Below, piece after piece: positions 10,101 to 16,912 of a stretch of DNA of 64,000 bases (its first letter is position 1; the number at the start of each line of letters is the position of its first letter). Position numbers and translations under genes: made by a program. The notes under the pieces are model-generated. The model was not told the origin of the DNA. It saw only the letters and a program-made list of their open reading frames with translations, and ran no database searches. The stretch lies in NCBI GenBank assembly GCA_965140735.1, contig OZ223306.1, positions 3,720,001 to 3,784,000 of the forward strand. Direction: 5' to 3'. Source of the stretch: Fusibacter_A sp965140735 (lineage in GTDB: Bacteria; Bacillota; Clostridia; Peptostreptococcales; Acidaminobacteraceae).

Positions 10101-11192
10101 GCGTTTACCAATGGCAATGACTTCATCACCTACCTTTAAGAGTGTAGAACTTGAAGTTAAATACAAGCAAATTGCGCCTGTGGTATCTTGGATATAGACA
10201 TTTTTACCACTGATGTAAGTAACAACACCTTCTACTTTCACATTTTCAGTGTTTAGAGCAGTCGCTTTTGCCGCTTCAAGTGTTATAGGCGTTGTGTTAT
10301 CTACTGTATAAGAAAAAGTAGCGATATCGCTGTCATCTAGACCAGATTTAGTAGCACGGACATAATATGCAGCGCTTGTTGTCACTGTAACACTACTGCC
10401 AGTGGTCCAATTAGGCGCTGATGCATCTTTGGATAGGGTATTGTACGCAATAACCGCATCTGTTGTAGTGGTTGTAAAGGTTATGGCTTGACCAGAAGTC
10501 ACCACAGCTGAAGGGACACTAGCTGTCGGTGTTGCACATTTGGTTTCAGCGGGAGTGTTGGCACCACTACGTGGGTTAGGTGCTTTAACTTCGAAATCGG
10601 CTGCATTGTCATCCGTGTCTACACCGACAACTCTTCGGACAGCAGCAGTGGCGTTGCTAAGACTTGGTGTTGGATGAGAGCCTTCAGATTCATTTGCAGC
10701 GCCATAACCAACGAAATCAATGACATCGGTGTCGGACATATTTGCGATCGCATCAGAATTCGAGACCAATGCGACTTTGCCTTTAGAACCACTCATTGAA
10801 ATATTTCCTGTGACGTTTGGCGTTGGAAGTGCTGGTGCAGGTGGTGAATTTTTCCCCATGCTTTCTTGGATGAGGAAGTATTCACCAGCACCGATACTAC
10901 CCGATAGTGCTGTGATATCTTTATACTCATTACCACCAGAACTGGTGTACTGAATAGACCATCCGCTGAGGTCTACAGTTACACTTGTTGGATTGTAGAG
11001 TTCAATAAAGTCATTTGAGTAAAGCGCATGTGAATTACCACCACCGCCATAGATTTGACTGATAATCACGTGATCTGCAACGGGTGCACTTTCTGCACTG
11101 ACGGGAATACTTGTGGTGCCGATACTCAGCACAAAGGCCAGTATTAAACTCAGAATCCTTTTTGCATTAATTTTTTTAAATTTGATGCTCAT
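4104..11192 (-). CDS. Giant SLH-anchored multidomain surface protein with PHP/CehA-type metallohydrolase domain
   Basis: A 2362-residue exported protein. Order by eye: signal peptide (1-33, cleavage near VSA/ES); lamin-tail domain (38-155, QIYGGGGN...DFIELYNPT); chitobiase-type C-terminal modules (about 215-300 and 485-570, YYTLDGTDAT); YhcR-like OB-folds (about 305-385, 575-660, 670-765); two Ig-like domains (770-970); a PHP-type hydrolase domain (about 972-1290, with the metal-ligand motifs GQLHAHTAEYSDG, SFTDHS and NNQDNH); a Rossmann/glutaminase-like domain (about 1400-1650); more OB-folds; and three SLH repeats at the C-terminus (about 2190-2362), which bind secondary cell-wall polymer. 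Start: ATG with AAAGGAGG. The PHP domain suggests phosphoesterase or related hydrolase activity at the cell surface; the substrate is unknown. Two paralogues nearby share its signal peptide and middle modules. Confidence 0.9.
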   Translation of the reverse strand: MSIKFKKINAKRILSLILAFVLSIGTTSIPVSAESAPVADHVIISQIYGGGGNSHALYSNDFIELYNPTSVTVDLSGWSIQYTSSGGNEYKDITALSGSIGAGEYFLIQESMGKNSPPAPALPTPNVTGNISMSGSKGKVALVSNSDAIANMSDTDVIDFVGYGAANESEGSHPTPSLSNATAAVRRVVGVDTDDNAADFEVKAPNPRSGANTPAETKCATPTASVPSAVVTSGQAITFTTTTTDAVIAYNTLSKDASAPNWTTGSSVTVTTSAAYYVRATKSGLDDSDIATFSYTVDNTTPITLEAAKATALNTENVKVEGVVTYISGKNVYIQDTTGAICLYLTSSSTLLKVGDEVIAIGKRAIYNNLIELSGVIEPAIFIKSHDHAIPDRGTTTIADIIATPTDKTLGYNHMGEIIKVSEATLTSESLLTQDGAELTLSPSVDLSKLPGVSIGDSVDATLRIYGSSNAVKADIISMVKHGTENQLFISASPEAGSINNNTKVALYCSDASAHIYYTLDGTDATASSTPYTEPITITGDIDAKVLLKAIATAPGKANSAMLSAEYTIKDPNPTLTIKEVLALPDNSKNFNVTGQIAYFATGFSNPVIQSVIDGKTYSLYVFGAAPDGAKVGDLVKYTGTYSIYNGFPELKSITASKILSSDTPMEPELVTISDLKANGLDMLGRFIIIKNVTLGAYDGGGSTAITDATGTINIYKATPYPALVEKGEVVDLYAMVACYKSNVQLYVGTKDANGYNVYDVVNDTKSPLITLPDNFLDAKTNQDYTISITAEDNKDIKDVTITYTIGDKTVSDQNMTKNKTTGKYEYKIPSAEILATVPNFTFRITATDVTGLKTVSTPITITIDDNPQVVAVTPVRNSSTGDDKTPVISVTLENAGTSPTVTLTLKKDNETILTDQSLIKTAAATSNTYSYTPSTLSDGSYTATVEIIRSEDSKTKTDSWLFTVGESKYRAYFGQLHAHTAEYSDGSGTLQDGLNYLSNIPESDNIDFVSFTDHSNYFDTKDASNPAEALNDKSKMTAESLSKWEKYVSTMDTFNQSHAGSLLAFSGFEMTWSGGPGHINTFNSDGLVSRNNTSLNSKTDDSGMKAYYETLIQNTDPLANLSQFNHPGKTFGTFSDFAYWSPAYDNKMVAVEVGNGEGAINSGGYFPSYSEYTKALDKGWHVAPTNNQDNHKGKWGNANTCRTVIITDNFNDDGLLTGLKNRSVYATEDNNLNINYTVNDLMMGSIISEIPTTPLKFAINIDDPDATDTISKVELITNSGRVAKSQTFTSNVANWTFELPAIQGYYYVRVTEADKNIAVTAPIWVGQAPLVGISSLSTETQLPVTGEALKLTTTLFNNESKAVTLKSIQYTQGDTVLYTENLNKEIVSTGTATHEFDYTPTLAGKITLVATAVFSINGQDQTFTSNIDLNVRASETLVYAGIDASHYNEYVDGNYKDSMGNFANLAAEYGVRVVELRTSEALIAATKDSKYEMLVLTPPTRRNGTAFLKGYKSYSDDEIAAISAFSKSGKTVIVTGWGDHYEGYDEYSDGAEYTLPAGEQMSAQQNKLLAAMGSTLRVSDDEIKDDVDNGGQPQRLYLNNFNLSNTFLFGVKPSEQVYSNYGGATIYGVGTDNQPSETLASTVSPMVFAFETSYSSDDDKDGTTGIKDISVPKYDNKYMIAASETIAHEGGTDSTVIVAGSAFMSNFEIQTTMDSYATPQYSNYTILENIIKKVNPVLITNISDVQAASEGESFTIRGIATSNASAYDKSTAFFDCIYVQDSSAGINAFPVSGDIRAGQTVEITGKTSSYNGERQIAVEKVKVIDETVKPLPTPISLTTAKAASGSNLGSLVKVSGTVESIIAPNGVVESIYIKDHSNTTCRIFIDGYITNTKTIDNLAVGKGVTAMGLSSIDTEGPRIRIRDRADISVYNISSKEDKDDKDNNTPQNGTTPSTDTPKSPKTENISDQETTTTSATVKGKLDSPNHFKASMTESTATDLIESAKKAQTEGKKSVIEIKMDTTLKEGRMEVLIPKDAFNKIATETKAEVKVNTSVGILKFSEEAVNHINSSSTEGDVSINISKVENESLPAEKRNIVGNRPVYDFSVNVGEKEISSFGAGSAEISVPYTLQPGEDHNAIIVYYVDDLGALQTVRGNYNTSTGTVDFMTKHFSTYMIGYNKKTFTDVDVSSKYYDAISSLAARGITAGTSETTYSPNASLTRGQFIVLMMNAYDISPDENSTTNFADAGKTYYTNYLAAAKRLGIASGVGNNKYAPNTPISRQDMFTLLYNALGIIKALPESTPTINMNQFSDSNTISSYAFMPTKTFVERGFTSGHSGMIEPKTLATRAEMAELLYNLLKIQ

Positions 11193-11335
11193 GTTTCCTC
11201 CTTTTGCAATATAGTATTTTATATTTATGTCTGGATGATAAAGTGAAACATTAATAATTGCAGATTATACTTAAGTGCAATATAAAGCTTTAACAGGGCA
11301 GACATATCCAACTGAGAAGGGTATTGAGTGAATTT

Positions 11336-12496
11336 TTAATTTAGATCAATTTGTTTTTTCCCAAAAGTAATTGCGCTTAATGCGGACACAAAAGGGACTG
11401 TGAGTACAATACCGATGGATCCGGCAAGTCCCTGTATAATTTCTATAGTGATCATGTCACTGTTAAAAATTTGTAGGTAAGGATAATCAAAGACTCTAAA
11501 GAGAATAAGTGTGTTTAAAGAAGCACCTGCAAAAGCAAGTATGAGTGTATTTGCCATTGTACCCATGGCATCTCGACCGATGTTTAAACTGGCTTTAAAG
11601 AGTTCAATTCTGTTTGCCTTAGGATTCATATCGTGTAGTTCAGAAACGGCAGATGTAATGGTTAAAGCGATATCCATAACAGCACCTAACGAGGCGATTA
11701 AGATACCGCTGACGAGGAGACCGCTAATTTTGAGACCGCTGTCCGAAGCTCTGAGGATTAATTCTTCTGCTTCTGTCATGTTAAAGCCATTTATAGGCGT
11801 CATGATACCAGCAACATAAGCCATGATACCAGCGATTGTAACGCCACCAATACAGCCAAGGGCGGCGCAAAGTGTTTTAAGCGAAAAACCATTGAGTAGA
11901 AATAACGAGACGATGGTTGTAAGAGCAACGATTACAATAGAAGCAAAAATAGAAGGCACACCTCGTTGTATGAGTGGAATGAGTAAAAACCATATGCTTA
12001 AAACTGTAAAGGTCAGCCCAAGTAGTGCTGAGATGCCTTTTTTGCCGCCTAAAAGGATAAGGAGCAATGCAAATATCAGCGCAAGCGCGATTAAAACGAA
12101 ACTTCGATCATAATTGGCAATGTAGACGACATATGGCTGTTTTTGTGCATCGAGATCAAGACGAACAATAATGGCAGTACCTTGTTTAAGATCGACATTG
12201 TCATAGGCACTTAAATAATGCATAACGTGTAGTTCTTCATCTTTATAGGGACCACTATCTATAGTGACGATGACTTCTTGTGTGCCTAATCTTAGGCCTT
12301 CAGTCCAGTAGTCTGGGGATGCGTTTTCAGTTAGAAGCTCTGAGACATGCGCTTTTTCAAAAATGAACTTACTTGCCGCTGTGGGGACTTCGCCTTCGAT
12401 GGGCATATTGAGCACATAGATTGAAGCCATTAAAATAAATGATACGATAACTAAAAATAGTATTTTATACTTGTAAATGTATTTTGATTTTTTCAA
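11336..12496 (-). CDS. YibE/F-like multipass membrane protein
   Basis: A 386-residue membrane protein. An N-terminal helix (about 12-30) is followed by an extracellular region of about 90 residues, then seven or eight transmembrane helices from residue 128 onward. The pattern GGKKGISALLGLTFTVLSIW followed by glycine-rich helices (GCIGGVTIAGIMAYVAG, GLLVSGILIASLGAVMDIAL) is typical of YibE/F family proteins. The start is a TTG codon at 12494-12496, supported by AAGGTAGG eight bases upstream; no better ATG exists. The gene lies between two surface-protein paralogues on the same strand, but co-transcription is not obvious. The biochemical role of YibE/F is not established; a transport role is often assumed. 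Confidence 0.85.
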   Translation of the reverse strand: MKKSKYIYKYKILFLVIVSFILMASIYVLNMPIEGEVPTAASKFIFEKAHVSELLTENASPDYWTEGLRLGTQEVIVTIDSGPYKDEELHVMHYLSAYDNVDLKQGTAIIVRLDLDAQKQPYVVYIANYDRSFVLIALALIFALLLILLGGKKGISALLGLTFTVLSIWFLLIPLIQRGVPSIFASIVIVALTTIVSLFLLNGFSLKTLCAALGCIGGVTIAGIMAYVAGIMTPINGFNMTEAEELILRASDSGLKISGLLVSGILIASLGAVMDIALTITSAVSELHDMNPKANRIELFKASLNIGRDAMGTMANTLILAFAGASLNTLILFRVFDYPYLQIFNSDMITIEIIQGLAGSIGIVLTVPFVSALSAITFGKKQIDLN

Positions 12497-12747
12497 ATGA
12501 ATGACCTACCTTTTTTGATTTTGTATTTATAGCCGAATACATATAAAAAAGTTTATATGACTACCAAACTCATAATATAAAAAAAAAATAATATTTACAA
12601 TATTCAGAATGTTATTTTGTTAAGACTTTACAATAAATAATCTAAACTTAACAGAACTTTACTTAGAATTTAAATGGTTTTGTTTGTTTAGAGAATAAAG
12701 GATAGAATAAGGTGTAAAATAAGGATTGTAGAGATGGGGAGAAAGAT

Positions 12748-13193
12748 GTGATTAGAGGCATTTATTTTAGTGCTACTGGCACTAAAAAAACTATAATTGA
12801 AACATTATGTAAGACACTTTCTCGTTATAGAAGAGATGAAGAAATTCAAACCTATGACTTACAACTCTAGCAGCATGTTTAAAATTAGCATCATTTTTTG
12901 AGACAACAGTTAAGTCCATTCAAGAATTCGATATATTATTAATAGATGTTCCTGTCTATGCAGGAAGGGTGCTGAATATCCTTTTGAAGTCTCTAAATGA
13001 GCTTGGCCTTATATTACATGAAAAGGGTTTTACGCTTCTTGGCGCTGCAGCTTTTATTGGAGAACATGCTTTTTCAAACAAACTTGCTCTAGGCAGATCC
13101 AATGAGCATGATATTGAAGTGGTGAAGCAGTTTTCAGAGATGCTTCACGAAAGACAATCAATTCAATTGAGTAAGTCAGAAAAAACTAATTGA
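12748..13193 (+). pseudogene. Flavodoxin-like domain protein (EFR1-type), frameshifted
   Basis: A GTG at 12748 begins IRGIYFSATGTKKTIIETL, the FMN-phosphate loop (SATGTT-like) of the flavodoxin domain seen in clostridial EFR1-type ferredoxin/flavodoxin proteins. The frame ends at TAG 12868-12870. The shifted frame continues LAACLKLASFFE, then FDILLIDVPVYAGRV and LLGAAAFIGEHAFSNKLAL to the stop at 13191-13193, matching the rest of that domain (VPVYxGRVP, GAFIGEHSYTNK). At least one frameshift and some internal loss are needed to explain this, and no ferredoxin domain follows. The family call is solid; exact lesion positions are not resolved. Confidence 0.75.
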
Positions 13194-13267
13194 GAATTAT
13201 TTTCATTTAATGTTTAATACTTTTATAATTGGGTAACAATACAGTATAAAAGATTATTAAAAGGGAA

Positions 13268-13474
13268 GTGAAAAAATTGAAACAGATCATTGAATATCAA
13301 AACAGAAATATCGTTTATGATTCAAACGGTGTAAGATTATCCTCAATACTTGGTGGCGGTGCTACTGAAGCTTGGGCAGACATAGATCATTATGAGAAAG
13401 GGTCTCGTGTTTCTATTCCATCGGAAGAAGCTGTTGAGGATGCTAAAGCATGGGTTGAGGAAAATCAAAAGTAG
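13268..13474 (+). CDS. Small clostridial protein resembling DUF3787 (CDIF630_02480-type spore surface) family
   Basis: A 68-residue soluble protein. It contains EYQNRNIVYDSNG near the N-terminus, the conserved TEAWADI in the centre (residues about 33-39) and a C-terminal IPSEEAVEDAKAWVEENQK. From memory, the TEAWA plus PSEExVxxAKxWVxxN pattern defines a small clostridial family (DUF3787) that includes a spore-surface protein; I cannot check this here. The start is uncertain: GTG at 13268 lies almost on top of the AAAGGGA ribosome site, whereas the in-frame TTG at 13277 has ideal spacing. A strong terminator follows at 13505, so this is a single-gene unit. If the family call is right, the host forms spores. 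Confidence 0.6.
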   Translation: MKKLKQIIEYQNRNIVYDSNGVRLSSILGGGATEAWADIDHYEKGSRVSIPSEEAVEDAKAWVEENQK

Positions 13475-13504
13475 TATGAAGGTAAATCGTAGAGAAAAGT
13501 TAAA

Positions 13505-13554
13505 TGGCACCTAGGTTTCAATGAAATTGTTCATTGAAATCTAGGTGCCATTTT
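13505..13554. terminator. Strong hairpin terminator
   Basis: A 21-bp nearly perfect stem (13505-13525 with 13530-13550, one G-T pair) with a 4-base loop and a TTTT tail. It is positioned between the small gene ending at 13474 and the convergent surface-protein gene ending at 13589, so it probably serves both. Confidence 0.9.
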
Positions 13555-13588
13555 GATGTTAGATGATGAATCATGTGCCTTGAAATCT

Positions 13589-15313
13589 CTATTCGGTCAA
13601 TGTGAAGTCCCATGATTTAGTGGCGCTTTTACCATCCTCTGATCTAATAATTGTATAAGTGGCAGTATAATTGCCAGGAGGTAATGTCCCTTCTTTGGGT
13701 TTGAAGAGGACAATGTTTAATTTTTTATCAAGGGATAGTTTATCATCATAAGGTGAAAGATCAATGGTTTCATTATCCTTGGTAAGTGTAAGAGTACCAT
13801 TAGGTGAATTCCCAAAATTTGAAATTGTTAATAATATCATAAATGTTTTATAATTGAAAGTTTCGTTTGGATCAGGACAAGAAATTTCTATCTCAGGAGT
13901 ACCGCTTATGTCAATAGCTTCCGTTTCAGGGTTGTTTATTTCTTCTGATGTATCTGTAAGCGTAAAATTCCATGATTTTGTTGTACTCATACCATCTTCG
14001 ATTCTTTTAAGTTTTACTGTCGCGGTGTAATTCCCAGGGAAGTAAGTACCTAAATGTGGACTAAAGGAAGCAACTCTTTGTTCAGAGTCTATCTTTATTG
14101 GGCCATCATAAAGTAATTTGCCCTCTTTTGTAAGTGTAAGTGTACATTGTGGAGCGCTACCACTATTAAAATGGGTAAAACTAATGGAGAACTGATTATA
14201 AGGTGTACGTTCATTGGATTCTGGACTAACGAATGAGATATTAGGCGTATTATTGATAACAACTTTCCTTGTTTCCGATACCGTTTTTAAGCCTGTCAAA
14301 TCGGTTGCAGTAATTCTATAAGAAATTTGTGGTGTTTTTTCTGTAATTTGTTCCTTTGGAATGGTGTATTCATATTCATTAGATTTAGGATCAGGTTTCA
14401 TTACTTGATCAGATACGGTTTTATCTCCAATGGTATAATCAAGGGTAACCTTCTGAATACCACGATTATCCTCAGCGATAGCTGTAATGTAGAGGTACAT
14501 ACCTGTTTGAATTTCAGCGGGCGTATCTTGGAGTGTAAGCAATGGGGGTTCGATGTCGTTGATATTATCGAAGGTATTATAGCCATTTGCTTCCTTAGTG
14601 CCTGCATATAAGTAAATGGTCGAATCATAGCATGCAACTATAGCGTATAAGTCTATGATATCGCCTTCATCTACAGCAGCTGGATATGGAGAGGTATTAA
14701 AAATATTAATATCACCAGTGGCATCTGATACTTTTGTCAGTCCGAACGCCTTGTAAGCACCAAGAGTGACATCTTTTATCTTGACGTATCGGCCCAGCAT
14801 ATTTAAACCATTTGCCTTTAGATCTGCAACAGTAACCTCTGTTGGGTTCGTTTTATGATTGGAACCAATCACTATTTTCTTAGTAATCCCCTTAAGCATT
14901 GGGAATCCATTTTCAACTACATAGGTGCCTTTAATCTCTACCTGATCTCCAATTTTAGAGAAAAGCGGCGCTAGACCATCGATATAAAGAGAGTAGGTAG
15001 TCCCATCAATTACAGACTGGATGACGGGATTGCCATATACAGCCTGCAGATCATCAATGTCAAGAATATCATCATGGTAACTGATAGGATTTGTATTATT
15101 AGGATCATTTGTTGTCGCAAAATAAACGATTTGCCCTTTGACAGTTACATCTTTTGTGCCACTTTCAAGCTTTAAAACCTCTTTGATTGTAGATGCAGTG
15201 CTAGTTGTACTAACTGCATTTGACGGTATGTTAGTTGTTCCAATGGTGAGTACAAAAGTGAGTAATAAAATTATGTACTTTTTTGCTTTGAATCTTTTAA
15301 ATTTAATGTCCAT
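13589..15313 (-). CDS. Secreted OB-fold and Ig-like repeat protein (short paralogue)
   Basis: A 574-residue exported protein. I start it at the ATG 15311-15313 because AGGAGG sits seven bases upstream and the resulting N-terminus (MDIKFKRFKAKKYIILLLTF) matches the giant paralogue's MSIKFKKINAKRIL; an upstream in-frame start at 15358 lacks a ribosome site. Domains: signal peptide (1-33); a YhcR-like OB-fold (about 40-150, IKEVLKLESGTKDVTVKGQI...NPVIQSVIDG); a second OB-fold (about 160-260, LKANGLNMLGRYVKIKDVTLGAY); an Ig-like domain (about 265-360, YRITATDLTGLKTVSE); and two further Ig-like repeats ending in SWNFTLTD and SWDFTLTE. It has no catalytic domain and no SLH anchor, so it is probably secreted or non-covalently surface-bound. 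It looks like an excised middle portion of the 2362-residue protein. Confidence 0.85.
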   Translation of the reverse strand: MDIKFKRFKAKKYIILLLTFVLTIGTTNIPSNAVSTTSTASTIKEVLKLESGTKDVTVKGQIVYFATTNDPNNTNPISYHDDILDIDDLQAVYGNPVIQSVIDGTTYSLYIDGLAPLFSKIGDQVEIKGTYVVENGFPMLKGITKKIVIGSNHKTNPTEVTVADLKANGLNMLGRYVKIKDVTLGAYKAFGLTKVSDATGDINIFNTSPYPAAVDEGDIIDLYAIVACYDSTIYLYAGTKEANGYNTFDNINDIEPPLLTLQDTPAEIQTGMYLYITAIAEDNRGIQKVTLDYTIGDKTVSDQVMKPDPKSNEYEYTIPKEQITEKTPQISYRITATDLTGLKTVSETRKVVINNTPNISFVSPESNERTPYNQFSISFTHFNSGSAPQCTLTLTKEGKLLYDGPIKIDSEQRVASFSPHLGTYFPGNYTATVKLKRIEDGMSTTKSWNFTLTDTSEEINNPETEAIDISGTPEIEISCPDPNETFNYKTFMILLTISNFGNSPNGTLTLTKDNETIDLSPYDDKLSLDKKLNIVLFKPKEGTLPPGNYTATYTIIRSEDGKSATKSWDFTLTE

Positions 15314-15356
15314 GTTGGCCTCCTCTATGATGTTGTATTTATGTGGTGGATCACTC

Positions 15357-15395
15357 AAAATAAGGATTGTATATTTAAATTACAATCCTTATTTT
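15357..15395. repeat. Perfect 15-bp inverted repeat in the leader of the 13589-15313 gene
   Basis: AAAATAAGGATTGTA at 15357-15371 and its exact reverse complement at 15381-15395 flank a 9-base AT loop. It lies about 45 bp upstream of the start codon. It may be a regulator-binding palindrome or a leader hairpin; there is no T-run on the gene's own strand. Confidence 0.7.
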
Positions 15396-15743
15396 GAAAC
15401 TGATCTGAATAAGATCAACAAGAGCAATCCAGTAATCTCAATATAACAAATTTATTAAAAAGTTACAATAATTTGAGTAAAAAATTACAAAAAATAACAT
15501 AAATGAGTGTAAAAGATTCGAAGAATATTTGCCTATATGATTTCCTTCATAAAGGTAAGCTGGCTTTTTTGCTTTGAGTTTTTATAAATTTGCATAAAAT
15601 GATATAGAGGGTGCAAATGGCATTAGGATCGGGATGTTTTAAATACCGAACGTAGAAACAGATCATACGCTTATATATGTGATCTATAATTATGGCTAGA
15701 TCATCTAATAAATAAAGACATCTCTTTTATTGGAAATCACAAA
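15396..15743. other. Intergenic region with no recognised feature
   Basis: About 350 bp of AT-rich sequence between two leftward genes. It must contain the promoter of the 13589-15313 gene at its left end. I see no convincing ORF, RNA or repeat in the remainder. Confidence 0.6.
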
Positions 15744-15786
15744 TAAGCGCTATGATAATAACTTGAAATTATTATCATAGCGCTTA
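15744..15786. terminator. Perfect 18-bp hairpin terminator
   Basis: TAAGCGCTATGATAATAA at 15744-15761 pairs perfectly with 15769-15786 across a 7-base loop. It lies 18 bp beyond the stop of the leftward dehydrogenase gene and would terminate that two-gene operon. Confidence 0.85.
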
Positions 15787-15803
15787 ATAAATTTATTTTT
15801 AAA

Positions 15804-16889
15804 TTAAAGCCTGTGATGTGTGACTAAAGTAGAAAGTTTATGACAAATAGCAGTACCTACTTCTGATGTAGTAGCTGTGCCACCTAAATCTTTTGTGAGA
15901 TATTTCTTTTCCATGAGTATTGCTTCGAGTGCTTCTACAATTACCTCATGAGATAAGTCTGGGTAGAGATGATCAAGCATCATTTTTACAGTCCAAATCA
16001 TTGCAATGGGATTTGCGATCTGCTGTCCTGCAATTTCGGGTGCAGAGCCATGTACAGGTTCAAACATAGAAGGATAGGTGCCTTCTATGTTAAGATTAGC
16101 ACTTGCAGCGAATCCGAGACCACCTTGAAGTGCTGCACCGAGGTCTGTAATGATATCTCCAAATAAATTTGAAGCCACAACGACATCAAATGTTTCGGGA
16201 CGTTGAATAAAATACATACTGATGGCATCTACATGATTGACTTCTGTTTTAATATCTGGGTACTGCGCTGCAATTGACTTAAAGCGTTCATCCCAGAAAA
16301 CCATGCTGTAATTAAGTGCATTTGATTTCGTCGCACTGGTTACTTTGTTGAATTTCTGTCTCTTTTGGGCTAAGTTGAAAGCGTACTTCATAATACGATC
16401 GGTATTTTTTTTAGTAAAGACCCCCGTTTGATAAGCAGTTGCCTCTTCAGTATCCATGTTTTCAAAATGACCATCACCAGAGTATTCACCTTCAACATTT
16501 TCTCTGATAACTACAAAATCGATATCTTCAGGTTTTTTATTTTTCAAGGGGCAAGGTGCTCCTTTTAGTAGTTTTATAGGTCTAAGATTCACCGATTGAT
16601 CAAACCCTTGACGAATTTTTAGCAGTAGATCTCTTAACGAAACATGGTCTGGAACGCCAGGATAGCCCACAGCACCAAGTAGTATAGCATCATATGATTT
16701 AAGTGTATCCAGTGCATCTTGAGGCATCATTTCACCTTTATCATGATAGTACTCACACCCCCAAGGATATTGAGTAAGGTCAGCTTCTTTAAGATTTCGG
16801 AGTGCTAAGTAGTGTTGTAAAACCTTTATGCCCTCTGTTGTGACTTCTCTTCCAATACCATCTCCAGGAATTACAGCAATTCTTTTCAT
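15804..16889 (-). CDS. Isocitrate/isopropylmalate-type dehydrogenase, closest to tartrate/D-malate dehydrogenase
   Basis: A 361-residue NAD-dependent beta-decarboxylating dehydrogenase. It has the family start MKRIAVIPGDGIGREV, the substrate-binding segment LLKIRQGFDQSVNLRPIKLL, the acidic/tyrosine motif IRENVEGEYSG, the catalytic Lys/Asp region (VTSATKSNALNYS, NLFGDIITDLGAALQGGLG) and the cofactor loop EPVHGSAPEIAGQQIANPIA. The VxIRENVEGEYSG motif and the absence of leucine-pathway genes favour tartrate/D-malate dehydrogenase over LeuB. I start at the ATG 16887-16889, nine bases after AAGGAGA; a TTG two codons upstream is possible. It follows serA by about 20 bp and is probably co-transcribed. 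The natural substrate is not certain. Confidence 0.85.
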   Translation of the reverse strand: MKRIAVIPGDGIGREVTTEGIKVLQHYLALRNLKEADLTQYPWGCEYYHDKGEMMPQDALDTLKSYDAILLGAVGYPGVPDHVSLRDLLLKIRQGFDQSVNLRPIKLLKGAPCPLKNKKPEDIDFVVIRENVEGEYSGDGHFENMDTEEATAYQTGVFTKKNTDRIMKYAFNLAQKRQKFNKVTSATKSNALNYSMVFWDERFKSIAAQYPDIKTEVNHVDAISMYFIQRPETFDVVVASNLFGDIITDLGAALQGGLGFAASANLNIEGTYPSMFEPVHGSAPEIAGQQIANPIAMIWTVKMMLDHLYPDLSHEVIVEALEAILMEKKYLTKDLGGTATTSEVGTAICHKLSTLVTHHRL

Positions 16890-16912
16890 ATCCAATAGTC
16901 TCCTTGTCGTTC

